NCBI GenBank assembly: GCA_017623575.1
Contig: JAGAOS010000002.1
Location: forward strand, 1-41,129
Direction: 5' to 3'
Length of the DNA stretch: 41,129 nucleotides
Source of the DNA: Clostridia bacterium
Lineage (GTDB): Bacteria; Bacillota; Clostridia; Oscillospirales; Acutalibacteraceae
Positions 15,164 to 23,357 of the stretch are shown here, piece by piece. Position 1 is the first letter of the stretch. Each line of letters starts with the position of its first letter. The notes under the pieces are model-generated. The model did not search any database, was not told where the DNA came from, and saw only the letters and a program-made list of their open reading frames with translations. Position numbers and translations under genes: made by a program.

Positions 15164-15271
15164 TCTTTTGGAATAAGGTGAGTCTACAACGGTAGGCGGT
15201 TTGTCCTCTTTTTTGATTACATATAGTAATTTATAAACATATAAGTACAAAAAACAAATCGGGTGAGGAAA

Positions 15272-16303
15272 ATGTATAATAATATTATTAAAGAAAACGA
15301 TATTTGCCGTGCGGCATATAAGGACGGCATTGATGCCTACATAAAAAGGCTGGCAGATGAAAGCTATGCTAAGCGGGACACCTTTATACCAACCGAAAAT
15401 TTTCTTGAAAATATAGAAAAATACCGTACCAAATACATAAAAATGTTGGGGCTTGACCGTATTAACTCCGACGACGCACCCTCTTCTACAATAACAAAGT
15501 TAGGCGAGGATGAGGACGCTGTAATCTACCGTGTTACCGTTTATATCACGCAGGAAATTCCCCAGTTCGGTCTTTTATTTGTACCCCACGGAGTTAAGCA
15601 GGAGCCCCTTGTTATAGTACAGCACGGTGGCGGCGGAACCCCCGAGCTTTGCTCTGATATGAACGGAAAAAACAACTATAACCACATAGTTCGCCGTGTG
15701 CTGAAACGAGGTTTTATTGTCTATGCGCCACAGCTTTTAATATGGAACAGCGGCGAGTCCCTTCCCACCGCCCCCGGTCATCCAATTCCATACAATAGGG
15801 GCGCGGTGGATAAGGATTTGAAGCATTACGGACTAAGCATAACCGCCCTTGAAATTAAGGGCATTATGAACGCCATTACCTTTTTATCTGAGTTGCCCTT
15901 TGTTGAGCAGGAAAACATTGCTATGACGGGTATATCCTACGGCGGATATTTTTCCCTCTATACAATGGCGGCGGATACTCGCATTAAGGCGGGATTTTCA
16001 AACGCTATTTTTAACGATAGAAATATATATTCAAGAGCCGATTGGTGCTACCAAAATTCAGCAAACACCTTTCACGATGCCGAGGTAGCCGCCCTTTGTG
16101 CGCCCCGTAAGCTCTATGTTGCGGTGGGAAAAGAGGATACGGTTCAAGACTATCAAGCCGCCATTCCCGAAGCAGAGCGAGTAAGCAAATATTTTGCCGC
16201 AGCATCTGCTCCCCAAAACTTTGTATTTGACCTTTGGGAGGGTGGACACACCGTACCCGATACCGATGAGGGATTTGATTTTATATTTTCTGTTTTCAGG
16301 TAA
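15272..16303 (+). CDS. Alpha/beta hydrolase (esterase-like)
   Basis: 343 residues from the ATG that follows GTGAGG; a GTG nine bases upstream is possible but overlaps that site. The fold is shown by the oxyanion region VIVQHGGGGTP, the nucleophile elbow GISYGGY (Ser near 226), an acid in VAVGKEDTV and a His in WEGGHTVP. There is no signal peptide, so it is cytosolic. The arrangement resembles dienelactone hydrolase or acetyl-xylan-esterase-like families that deacylate small molecules or sugars; the substrate cannot be told. It stands alone after a sigma-A promoter and is followed by a terminator. It may be the first chromosomal gene beyond the mobile element. Confidence 0.85.
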   Translation: MYNNIIKENDICRAAYKDGIDAYIKRLADESYAKRDTFIPTENFLENIEKYRTKYIKMLGLDRINSDDAPSSTITKLGEDEDAVIYRVTVYITQEIPQFGLLFVPHGVKQEPLVIVQHGGGGTPELCSDMNGKNNYNHIVRRVLKRGFIVYAPQLLIWNSGESLPTAPGHPIPYNRGAVDKDLKHYGLSITALEIKGIMNAITFLSELPFVEQENIAMTGISYGGYFSLYTMAADTRIKAGFSNAIFNDRNIYSRADWCYQNSANTFHDAEVAALCAPRKLYVAVGKEDTVQDYQAAIPEAERVSKYFAAASAPQNFVFDLWEGGHTVPDTDEGFDFIFSVFR

Positions 16304-16374
16304 AAGCAGTTTCTACGAGGGGTGTTGCGGTGATGACAACGCCACCAGACTATCAGAAAAATTTATCAACGCAA

Positions 16375-16420
16375 AAAACTGCAATAGAAAAGTGATGAAA
16401 CTCACTTCTATTGCAGTTTT
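16375..16420. terminator. Bidirectional hairpin terminator (CTGCAATA family)
   Basis: A long stem AAAACTGCAATAG/CTATTGCAGTTTT with an inner AAGTGA/TCACTT and a 2-nt bulge separates the hydrolase gene from the convergent 77-residue gene. The same CTGCAAT core recurs at 18213 and 33807. Confidence 0.8.
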
Positions 16421-16449
16421 GTTTTGAATTAAGCTTAGCAGCGCAAATG

Positions 16450-16683
16450 TTATTCGTGCTCTTTAATCCATTCCTCGGCTTTTGCGGCAGACATTCTTTT
16501 AATATCCTCTTTTTTGTAGGGGGAGGCTTCGCCGCCGTTTACATAAAGAAAATATTTGCCATCTTCGGTTTGATAAAGTCTTTCCTCATAGCCTTCGGGG
16601 TTGCCAAATTCACCACAGGTCATCTGACCTAAAAGCTTGGAACATTCGGTATCATATTCTACCTTACAAATAATTTTTTTCAT
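16450..16683 (-). CDS. Small conserved-looking hypothetical protein, 77 aa
   Basis: 77 residues with AAGGAG ahead of the ATG and a near-consensus promoter at 16725-16753. The sequence begins MKKIICKVEYDTECSKLLGQ and contains ERLYQTEDGKYFLYVNGGEA, then ends in a helix (AAKAEEWIKEHE). This pattern (a beta-rich core with LYxTxxGxYFLxxxGG and an Ala/Glu helix) occurs in many small clostridial and Bacillus proteins, often near mobile elements, whose function is unknown to me. It is soluble and has two Cys. It is transcribed alone. Confidence 0.75.
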   Translation of the reverse strand: MKKIICKVEYDTECSKLLGQMTCGEFGNPEGYEERLYQTEDGKYFLYVNGGEASPYKKEDIKRMSAAKAEEWIKEHE

Positions 16684-16724
16684 ATTTATTCTCCTTGATT
16701 TTTTTAAATTTATCTTATGGCAAT

Positions 16725-16753
16725 ATTATATCATATTTTTTAATACAAATCAA
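16725..16753 (-). promoter_or_regulatory. Promoter of the 77-aa gene
   Basis: On the minus strand TTGATT (16748-16753), a 17-nt spacer and TATAAT (16725-16730), 42 bp before the start codon. Confidence 0.7.
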
Positions 16754-16805
16754 GGGTGGGCAGGCAATCCAAATTTTATTGTGTTTTTATGTATTATATA
16801 TCCAC

Positions 16806-17031
16806 AATAAAAATGCTGAGCATTAGTCTGCAAAATACCTGTAGCCTTTCGGCCGCGGAACGGGACTAAGCCTGAACCAAAAACCATGGCGGAATAAAAA
16901 CGCTGTGCGTTAGTCTGCAAAATATCTGTAACATTTCGGCCGCGGAACGGGACTAAGCCTGAACCCAAAAAAACTGTGGCGGAATAAAAACGCCGTGCGT
17001 TCTTGACAAAAATATCTGCTACTTGTATAAT
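16806..17031. repeat. Tandem imperfect repeat, about 88 bp, 2.5 copies
   Basis: Unit 1 spans 16806-16892, unit 2 16893-16982 and a partial unit 3 starts at 16983. Shared words are AATAAAAAYGC, TTAGTCTGCAAAATA, TTTCGGCCGCGGAACGGGAC and TAAGCCTGAACC. No RNA or protein family is recognised. In unit 3 the segment aligned with AGTCTGCA has become TTGACA and forms a promoter. A minus-strand ORF across the units merely translates the repeat and lacks a start signal. Confidence 0.8.
17003..17031 (+). promoter_or_regulatory. Consensus promoter for the DivIVA-like/fumarase-beta unit
   Basis: Exact TTGACA (17003-17008), 17-nt spacer, exact TATAAT (17026-17031), 48 bp before the TTG start at 17079. It lies inside the third, truncated copy of the tandem repeat. 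Confidence 0.85.
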
Positions 17032-17078
17032 AATAATTGGTTTTTAATAGTATTTTAAAATTAACGGATGTGATTAAT

Positions 17079-17678
17079 TTGGCGAAAATTGGTTTCCGCT
17101 CAGCTATGTTTGGCTTTAATAAAACAGATGTAAATATGTATTTAATGAAGCTTCAACAGGAATATGCCCTTAAAGAGCAGGATTTTACAAAAAAACTTGC
17201 AGATATAGAAAAAGAAAATTCTTCTTTAAAAGAAAAATGCAATTCTGTCGAAGGTGAGCTTCAAAGAACTCGCGATGAGCTTAACCGCGTAAACGGCGAA
17301 TTTTCCTATTTAAAAGGCAAAGAGCAGGAAATTGAGCAAATGAGCGAAAGCATAGGCACTATGTATATGGTGGCAATGCAGAATGCAGAGCAAATAATTT
17401 CCGAGGCAGAAGCCTGCGCCAGAGAGGTTAATGAAATATCGGCGCTCCGTTTAGAGGCGGCGGCAAGAGCCGAAGAACAGCTTAAAGCCATTAAAGAAAG
17501 CATTAAAACCTCTGCCGAGGAGTTTGCCGAGAATATAAACTCAATGTCACTATCATTAGAGGGACCAAAAAATCGCCTTGCGGCTCAGTTAGAGGGCAGA
17601 AAAGCCGGTCTGGCAGAAGCCGATGCCGTATTACCCGAAATTACTACGGAGTTAAAAACCGAAGATGATGAAGATTAA
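17079..17678 (+). CDS. DivIVA-like coiled-coil protein
   Basis: 199 residues from a TTG preceded by ACGGATG, the site type seen at several genes here; the longer frame upstream begins within 6 bp of the -10 box. The N-terminus FRSAMFGFNKTDVNMYLMKL matches the DivIVA/GpsB lipid-binding pattern (hydrophobic turn, then GF/GY-N-K/R-x-x-V-x-x-(F/Y)-L). It is followed by long coiled coils (residues ~28-90 and ~100-165). Such proteins mark negatively curved membrane at poles or septa. The C-terminus is acidic. The stop overlaps the fumarase-beta start by 14 nt, an unexpected functional pairing. DivIVA-like assignment is good; the specific role is unknown. Confidence 0.75.
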   Translation: MAKIGFRSAMFGFNKTDVNMYLMKLQQEYALKEQDFTKKLADIEKENSSLKEKCNSVEGELQRTRDELNRVNGEFSYLKGKEQEIEQMSESIGTMYMVAMQNAEQIISEAEACAREVNEISALRLEAAARAEEQLKAIKESIKTSAEEFAENINSMSLSLEGPKNRLAAQLEGRKAGLAEADAVLPEITTELKTEDDED

Positions 17679-18189
17679 TACAAATGAACTGAAAAAAGCA
17701 ATCCCCACCTTAAAGGCGGGGGAAAGTATTCTGCTTTCGGGCAGGGTTTATACCGCCAGAGATGCCGCCCACGGAAAGCTTATGGAGCTTATAAAAAGCG
17801 GTAAAGAGCTACCCTTTGATATTAAAGACGCCACCATTTATTACGCAGGACCTACCGAAGCGCCTGAGGGTAGACCTATAGGTAGCTGTGGTCCCACTAC
17901 ATCAAGCCGTATGGATAGCTTTTCGCCAACCCTTTTAGATATGGGGCTTTGCTGTATGATAGGCAAGGGCGACCGCAATAGAGACGTTAAGGATTCTATT
18001 GTAAAAAATTCGGCAATCTACCTTTGTGCTATTGGCGGTGCGGGTGCTTTGGCGGCAAAATGCATTACCGAATGTGAGGTAATTGCCTTTCCTGAGCTTG
18101 GCTGTGAAAGCATAAAACGACTTGAATTTAAGGATTTCCCCCTTATTGTGGGAATTGATTCCAAAGGCAATTCCGCCTTTGCAGAATAA
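17665..18189 (+). CDS. Class I fumarase/tartrate dehydratase beta (C-terminal) subunit
   Basis: 174 residues starting at ATG-ATG within the end of the DivIVA-like gene. Family signatures are GRVYTARDAAHGKL, YYAGPTEAPEGRPIGSCGPT followed by TSSRMDSF, MIGKGDR and VIAFPELGCESI, which correspond to the beta subunit of the two-subunit, Fe-S class I fumarase (fumarate + water to malate). The beta subunit needs the alpha subunit, which carries the 4Fe-4S cluster, and alpha is normally the adjacent upstream gene. Here no alpha gene is nearby, so it must be encoded elsewhere or the protein has another partner. Length is normal. A terminator follows. Confidence 0.92.
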   Translation: MMKINTNELKKAIPTLKAGESILLSGRVYTARDAAHGKLMELIKSGKELPFDIKDATIYYAGPTEAPEGRPIGSCGPTTSSRMDSFSPTLLDMGLCCMIGKGDRNRDVKDSIVKNSAIYLCAIGGAGALAAKCITECEVIAFPELGCESIKRLEFKDFPLIVGIDSKGNSAFAE

Positions 18190-18212
18190 AATTAAACCGA
18201 ATAAAAAATTTT

Positions 18213-18258
18213 AAAATCTGCAATAAAAGTGCTTTTTCGCATTTTTTATTGCAGATTT
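18213..18258. terminator. Hairpin terminator (CTGCAATA family)
   Basis: Outer stem AAAATCTGCAATAAAA/TTTTATTGCAGATTTT with an inner AT-rich/GTGC...GCAT portion, followed by T. It lies between the fumarase gene and the convergent exporter operon, so it probably works in both directions. Confidence 0.85.
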
Positions 18259-18284
18259 TTGTATACATCAAGATTTGTAAAGCT

Positions 18285-18740
18285 CTATTTGTCAGGCATA
18301 GCGTGTTTAACTCTAATCGTCCTAAATACCACTGCAAATATTCCCGAAACAAGACTTATGCCCACCGCCATACCAAAGGCTACAAGCGCAGTTTGTGTGC
18401 CAAAGCTTTTAAACTGCAAATAATCACCCGAAACGGCATAATGCATTGCGTAATAAAGGCTGCTTCCCGGAATAAGCGGTATAACAGAGGGAATTAAAAA
18501 TACTGTAGTAGGCGCTTTAAAGCACCTTGCAGATATTTCTGAATAAAGGGTAGAAACTACGGCGGCTACAAAGGGCGCAAAAAAGAATCCGCTTAAAAAT
18601 TCTGCCGCTAACAAGTATACACCCCAACAAACAAATCCACCAAATGCGGCGGAAATTAAATATTTTTTGCTTACATGAAAAATCAGAGCAAAACCCAAAG
18701 AACCCAACATAGCGGTTATAAGCTGCTGTATAATAATCAT
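18285..18740 (-). CDS. ThrE-type exporter, small subunit (YjjB-like)
   Basis: 151 residues, largely hydrophobic with about five predicted membrane helices (residues ~3-20, 28-50, 52-68, 77-95, 115-140). The motif FLIPSVIPLIPGSSLYYAM is typical of the YjjB/DUF3815 half of the threonine/serine exporter (ThrE) superfamily. Its ATG overlaps the stop of the YjjP-like gene (ATGA), and the two halves together make the equivalent of a full-length ThrE. Relatives export small amino acids or, in E. coli YjjPB, succinate. The substrate here is unknown; proximity to a fumarase subunit is suggestive only. Confidence 0.88.
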   Translation of the reverse strand: MIIIQQLITAMLGSLGFALIFHVSKKYLISAAFGGFVCWGVYLLAAEFLSGFFFAPFVAAVVSTLYSEISARCFKAPTTVFLIPSVIPLIPGSSLYYAMHYAVSGDYLQFKSFGTQTALVAFGMAVGISLVSGIFAVVFRTIRVKHAMPDK

Positions 18741-19507
18741 AATGCAATCCTCCCCGTAACCGCAATTGCAAGCATAAACCCACCTGCAATGGCAACTGCC
18801 CAGATAAGACTTTCAATAAAACGCATTGTTCCTGAAAGGGTATCGCCTATAAGCATATCGCGAATAGAATTGGTTATGGCAATTCCCGGAATAAGCAGCA
18901 TAATATCGCCTATCATAATTTTATCGGAATGTAAAAGTGTTATGAGGGATGCCGTAATAGAAATTCCAATACCAACTAAAAAGGCTGTGCTGAAATAATA
19001 GAATACCCGATTAGGGCATACCGGTGCAAATATGCGGGAAAGCAAACAAATTATAGCTCCAAAAAAAGCCGCTGCTATACCATCAAAAATAGTACCACCA
19101 AAGAAAACGGCAAAGGCTCCCGATGCCAAAATACTGCCTGTGTATTCAAAAAACCTTGTTGGCTTGTGAGTAGTAATTTCCTTTAGTCTTGCCTTTACCT
19201 CACCTATATCAGGCGTATGTTCGTTGCAAATTCTGCTAAGATTATTAAGCTGTTCCAATCTGCTAAGATTTGTGGAAACCGAGCGCATAATTCGTCTTGT
19301 GCAGGTAAGCTCCTCATCGTCTGAAAAAATAACCGTCATAACAATGCTGGAGGTTATAACAAAAACATTAACCTTTTTTGCTCCATAGGCAAACCCTATT
19401 CGGCAAAGGGTATCTTCCACTCGGTTTACCTCTGCGCCGGATGAAAGAAGCTCCTCCCCCAACTCCAGCATAATATCCATTAATTTTCTGTTATTACTTT
19501 GTTTCAA
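18737..19507 (-). CDS. ThrE-type exporter, large subunit (YjjP-like)
   Basis: 256 residues. The N-terminal ~110 residues are cytosolic (MLELGEELLSSGAEVNRVED, the DUF1212/YjjP signature, then RRIMRSVSTNLSRLEQLN), followed by about five membrane helices from residue ~115, including GGTIFDGIAAAFFGAIICLL and IMLLIPGIAITNSIRDML with the PG-I-T-N-(S/A)-IRD motif. It pairs with the YjjB-like gene that overlaps it by 4 nt. The assigned start is a TTG at 19505-19507 with a weak GGTAGTGG site; an ATG nine codons downstream is possible. Membrane export of a small metabolite is known for the family. Confidence 0.9.
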   Translation of the reverse strand: MKQSNNRKLMDIMLELGEELLSSGAEVNRVEDTLCRIGFAYGAKKVNVFVITSSIVMTVIFSDDEELTCTRRIMRSVSTNLSRLEQLNNLSRICNEHTPDIGEVKARLKEITTHKPTRFFEYTGSILASGAFAVFFGGTIFDGIAAAFFGAIICLLSRIFAPVCPNRVFYYFSTAFLVGIGISITASLITLLHSDKIMIGDIMLLIPGIAITNSIRDMLIGDTLSGTMRFIESLIWAVAIAGGFMLAIAVTGRIAL

Positions 19508-19541
19508 TATACCACTACCAAACTATAAGTACTATTATTTT

Positions 19542-22418
19542 TTACAACCAAAAATCCCCTGTTGTTACGGGCAAAACATCAGTTTCGGCAGAGCTTAAAG
19601 CGTCAAGCTCCCCCTTTACAAATTGACGGAAAAACAGCCGCTCAGAATCAAGATATTTTTTAAGCTCGTCAGCCGCAAATTCACTTCCGCACCTTGCGGC
19701 GGTGGCCATAATTCTTAAATAAAGCTGAACCGAATGTATTTCATCACCGTCTGAAAGGCGAATGTTTTTCTTTTTGCTAAGACCTATAAGCGCCTCTGTA
19801 AGGCATTTATCAGCAACCATTTCAGAGGCTGCAACAAGTCCGAATATTGCCTTGAAGTTTGGCACAATGCGATTGCTTACCTTAGAATTCTGGTAAATTC
19901 CGTTCTCGGGGTTGCCATAGCCTCCCCCTGCCTCCATAGCCTCAAGCGCCTCCCTGAGAATTGGCAAAAGCTCTGCCTTTTTAGCATCGTCCTCTGCCGC
20001 AAGTCGGGATAAAAGTACTGCGTGACTCTTTATTTTATCGGGCGAAGCCTTTGATGCCTTGGATTTTTCTATAAGTGTAGCATTATCGGCAGATATAGCA
20101 TCGCCTGATTTTTTATATTCTTTTATAAGGTCTTTAAGCTCAATCAGCATATTTTCAAAGGGCAGCTTACTACCCAACGCCGCAAGCACCAAACCTAAAT
20201 TTTTATCCCCGTCATAGGCGGCTTCAAAATCGGCTACCATTTCAGGGCATACCGTTGCAACGGCTCTTGCCCATATATCACCCGACTTGATTTTTGCAAT
20301 AAGCTCCTCCGCCGTATATTCCGGAGAGATGTTATAATAATCGGGTAAAATCTGCTTATTAATAAGGTCGTTTTTGATTTCAGGTGTATATGCGGCTTCA
20401 TAATCAATACCGTTTTTGGCGGCATTGGCGGCTATAACGCCTGCCGCATAGCCTGTATTTTGAATATCGGGATTCATTCTGATTAAACAGCCCGCATCAC
20501 GGGTGGCAGAAATGGCCTTGGAAATAACCATAAGCCCTTCGTCCCCTTCGGGCAAAAGCGCCCTTAAAGGGATTCTGGTGCGAACATCGGGGATTTCTTT
20601 GCCCCGCAAGGCACTGAAAATCATTGTATGGTACGCATCAGAGGTGCCCATACCGTGAGCATCATATTTACAAAGCGAAACGGTAACGGTATCATCAAAG
20701 GTTTTCTCCTTTAAAATATCCTTCATATTAAGGGTATATTTACCCTTGATTCTGCGAGATTCACGCACTGTAAGCAAGGCGGAAAAGCCTGCATCCGATT
20801 GCTTTAGATGGGCGGTAAATATTCCGCGCAAAAACTCACTGTATTTTTCGGTGGAGATACTGTCCTCATCGCTTTTATAAAGGGAATCCTTAAAGGGCGT
20901 ACCAACCTTTTCCTCGCCCCAAACGGAATAGCCCTGAGTAACCTTATCGCGGGGGTCACCGTTTGGCATATATCTTACACCCGATAAAGCGGCTAAATCG
21001 CCGTCACCTGTAGCATCAACAGTTTTAACGACGCTTACCTTAACTATGCCATCGGGGGTGGCGAGCAACCCGCCCACAGTATTTTCGCCCTGCTTTAAAG
21101 CGGCAAAAACAATGCTTTCATAAAATACGGTTGCCGCCTTACAAAAAGAGGTATCATAGGCTGTTTCGGCAACATAGGTTGGTACCTTTTCACCCAGATT
21201 TTCTTTTGAAAATTTCTTAACCTCGGCAAGATTCTGCACCGCAAAACCGCCCTGATAACCGTGCCAGAATGCCGAAACCATACCCTGACCTCTTGTGCCT
21301 GCAGGCAACGGCAAAGCCTCTGCGCCTACCACCTTTGCTCCGCTTTCAAGGGCGGCTTTCATAGCCGCCGCGCCGCCTGCGCCAAGTCCGGCAATAAAAA
21401 GCTCGGCGCTTACGGTTGGGGCATTTTCATCAGGAATTTTTATACCCAAAAGCTCGGCGCCTAAAAATTCATCCAGCTCGGTGCCGTTATAAAGCTCTCT
21501 TAAATTAAAGCTACCGTATGTTGTTTCAAAGCAGTCAGGTTCTTTAAAATCTGATTTTTCCAAGAATGTAGCTATTAAATCTGTAGCAAACAAAAGGGCA
21601 TTAAAATAATCCTCGTCATTTAAAATACTGCCCGATTTAAACCTAAGCAAATTTTTTTGCGGTGTGTCAAAGCTCACCTCTGTTGATATAGGTCTTAGGG
21701 AATATTTTAAAACACCGCTGTGGACAAATTCGTTATGATTTTTAATAAGATATTTAACAAGCTCAATGCCCTTTTCCATAGCTGATGGTGCATATTTTTC
21801 CTGTGTTTTAAAGGTTAAAACGCAGGTGTCCTCACTACGGCAATCTCTATGCAAAGTTACATCACAAATATCGGTTAAATCGGTTTTAATTTTATGGGGA
21901 GCGCGAATTTCCTTTAAATCTACACCGCCAAGCTGAACAGCATAAAGATACTCATTGTAAGCTTTTTCATATTTATAAAATGTACGGTCACTAAAATCGG
22001 CAACAAAATTGCCCTTTAAAGCAAAGGCACCAAATTTGGTTGCCACTGCAATGCCGCAAACAATATTCTCATTTTTAAGCAGACCTATTGGTGCCGCCTT
22101 TAAAAACAGGTTTACTCCCGCATTTTTAAGATATTTAAGTGCCGCTTTGGCTGCCATACCGCAGGGGATGTGGTACTCCTCGCCTACATCAGCAGGCTTT
22201 ATTCCCATATCTGTAAGGATTTCAAAAATGGGTAAATTTTCCTTTAAGAATCCCAACAGACCTTCGCTAAACTCACCAAAAAGCAATTCGCTTTGGGTAA
22301 CAAGTGCCACTGACTTACCGCTCTTTGCAGCTTTTCCTGCCGAAACCACCGCGGCAAGGCTATTGCCCACTACCACCAAATCATAGTTTTTGATTGTTGG
22401 TGTGTTGTTATAAAACAT
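19542..22418 (-). CDS. Large FAD-dependent oxidoreductase
   Basis: 958 residues with an AAAGGGGAG site before the ATG. Two nucleotide-binding stretches are seen: a degenerate N-terminal one (DLVVVGNSLAAVVSAGKAA, residues ~13-31) and a good internal one (FIAGLGAGGAAAMKAALESG, ~347-366). Downstream signatures of the FAD_oxidored family are TRGQGMVSAFWHGYQGG, TVDATGDGDLAALSGVRYMP, TVRESRRIKGKY and ISATRDAGCLIRMNPDIQNT plus GYAAGVIAA. The C-terminal ~250 residues are helical with HEAT-like character (LAALGSKLPFENMLIELKDL). Most relatives are ~450-600 residues, so this is a tandem or extended form. The substrate is unknown. It is cytosolic with its own promoter. Confidence 0.85.
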   Translation of the reverse strand: MFYNNTPTIKNYDLVVVGNSLAAVVSAGKAAKSGKSVALVTQSELLFGEFSEGLLGFLKENLPIFEILTDMGIKPADVGEEYHIPCGMAAKAALKYLKNAGVNLFLKAAPIGLLKNENIVCGIAVATKFGAFALKGNFVADFSDRTFYKYEKAYNEYLYAVQLGGVDLKEIRAPHKIKTDLTDICDVTLHRDCRSEDTCVLTFKTQEKYAPSAMEKGIELVKYLIKNHNEFVHSGVLKYSLRPISTEVSFDTPQKNLLRFKSGSILNDEDYFNALLFATDLIATFLEKSDFKEPDCFETTYGSFNLRELYNGTELDEFLGAELLGIKIPDENAPTVSAELFIAGLGAGGAAAMKAALESGAKVVGAEALPLPAGTRGQGMVSAFWHGYQGGFAVQNLAEVKKFSKENLGEKVPTYVAETAYDTSFCKAATVFYESIVFAALKQGENTVGGLLATPDGIVKVSVVKTVDATGDGDLAALSGVRYMPNGDPRDKVTQGYSVWGEEKVGTPFKDSLYKSDEDSISTEKYSEFLRGIFTAHLKQSDAGFSALLTVRESRRIKGKYTLNMKDILKEKTFDDTVTVSLCKYDAHGMGTSDAYHTMIFSALRGKEIPDVRTRIPLRALLPEGDEGLMVISKAISATRDAGCLIRMNPDIQNTGYAAGVIAANAAKNGIDYEAAYTPEIKNDLINKQILPDYYNISPEYTAEELIAKIKSGDIWARAVATVCPEMVADFEAAYDGDKNLGLVLAALGSKLPFENMLIELKDLIKEYKKSGDAISADNATLIEKSKASKASPDKIKSHAVLLSRLAAEDDAKKAELLPILREALEAMEAGGGYGNPENGIYQNSKVSNRIVPNFKAIFGLVAASEMVADKCLTEALIGLSKKKNIRLSDGDEIHSVQLYLRIMATAARCGSEFAADELKKYLDSERLFFRQFVKGELDALSSAETDVLPVTTGDFWL

Positions 22419-22451
22419 ACAAAACTCCCCTTTTTGTACAATTCTGCGTTA

Positions 22452-22480
22452 ATTATACATCATTTATTTTTACAAAACAA
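22452..22480 (-). promoter_or_regulatory. Promoter of the FAD oxidoreductase gene
   Basis: On the minus strand TTGTTT (22475-22480), 17-nt spacer, TATAAT (22452-22457). Confidence 0.65.
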
Positions 22481-22593
22481 GTGCAAATATGTACATATAA
22501 TATTGCAAATATACCTTTCAGGTGCATAAATTTATGGTGTAGTGTTCAAAATAAAAGTAGCAATAATTTTGAAAGGATATAGGTAAATAAAAA

Positions 22594-23301
22594 ATGAGTA
22601 ACAGCAGACTTAACAGATTTTTAAATGGCAAGGGGTTTTACATTGCCCTTGGAATTTGTATGATAGCAATAGGCGTTTCTGCCTGGGTGGCTGTGGATAA
22701 AGCTACAACCCCGCCCGCTGACCTTTTAAGCAGTAACACCGCACAAACAGTAAGCGAAAATAACACCTCTGCCGAGGCAGAGGTTAATAAAGAGCAAAGC
22801 GACATTCCCGATGAAAGGGAAGAAACAACCTCCAAAACCGAATCTGAAGCAATAAATACCGAATCTACCGTAGAAGCACCTGATGAGGAACCGGTTGCAA
22901 ACTATTTTGTATTCCCTGTTGTGGGCGAGGTTATAAAAAAATTCAGCAACAGTGAACTGCAATATTCGGTTACCTTTAACGATATGCGCCTTCACAAGGG
23001 CATTGATATAAAGGCGGATGAGGGCACCTCAGTAAAATCGGCAGGCGACGGCAAAGTAACCGCCGTTACAAACGACCCCCAGCTTGGTTACCTTGTTGAA
23101 ATAGACCACGGCAACGGAATAACGGCAGTTTACGCAGGGCTTAATAAAGCGGTTGCGGTAAAGGAAAATGAGGTTGTAAAATCCGGAACAAATCTGGGTC
23201 CCTTGAGTACAGTTAACAACGAATGTTTAGATGCCCCCCACCTTCATTTTGAGTTATATAAAAACGGCGAGGCGGTTGATCCGTTAGAATATTTAGAATA
23301 A
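22594..23301 (+). CDS. M23 (LytM) family peptidase, SpoIIQ-like
   Basis: 235 residues with GAAAGGATATAGG upstream. One N-terminal membrane helix (residues ~14-34, FYIALGICMIAIGVSAWVAV) is followed by a ~70-residue acidic, Thr/Glu-rich linker and a LytM domain with both Zn-binding motifs intact: LHKGIDIKAD (HxxxD) and PHLHFEL (HxH). This layout matches clostridial SpoIIQ, which sits in the forespore membrane and binds SpoIIIAH during engulfment; unlike in Bacillus the catalytic residues are kept. The upstream words GCATA (22524) and GTTCAAAATA (22544), 15 nt apart, weakly resemble a sigma-F promoter. A general cell-wall endopeptidase remains possible. Confidence 0.75.
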   Translation: MSNSRLNRFLNGKGFYIALGICMIAIGVSAWVAVDKATTPPADLLSSNTAQTVSENNTSAEAEVNKEQSDIPDEREETTSKTESEAINTESTVEAPDEEPVANYFVFPVVGEVIKKFSNSELQYSVTFNDMRLHKGIDIKADEGTSVKSAGDGKVTAVTNDPQLGYLVEIDHGNGITAVYAGLNKAVAVKENEVVKSGTNLGPLSTVNNECLDAPHLHFELYKNGEAVDPLEYLE

Positions 23302-23311
23302 AAACCAAGGC

Positions 23312-23340
23312 TTGACAAATTAAAAATATTGTAATATAAT
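23312..23340 (+). promoter_or_regulatory. Consensus promoter of the TPP riboswitch transcript
   Basis: Exact TTGACA (23312-23317), 17-nt spacer, exact TATAAT (23335-23340), just upstream of the THI element. Confidence 0.9.
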
Positions 23341-23357
23341 ACCAATGACAACAAAAC

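Noticed and set aside
16750-16968. Minus-strand 72-codon ORF reading through the tandem repeat (GSGLVPFRGR repeated twice)
   Set aside because: The repeated peptide simply reflects the DNA repeat; there is no ribosome binding site, and a promoter for the neighbouring gene lies in the same repeats.
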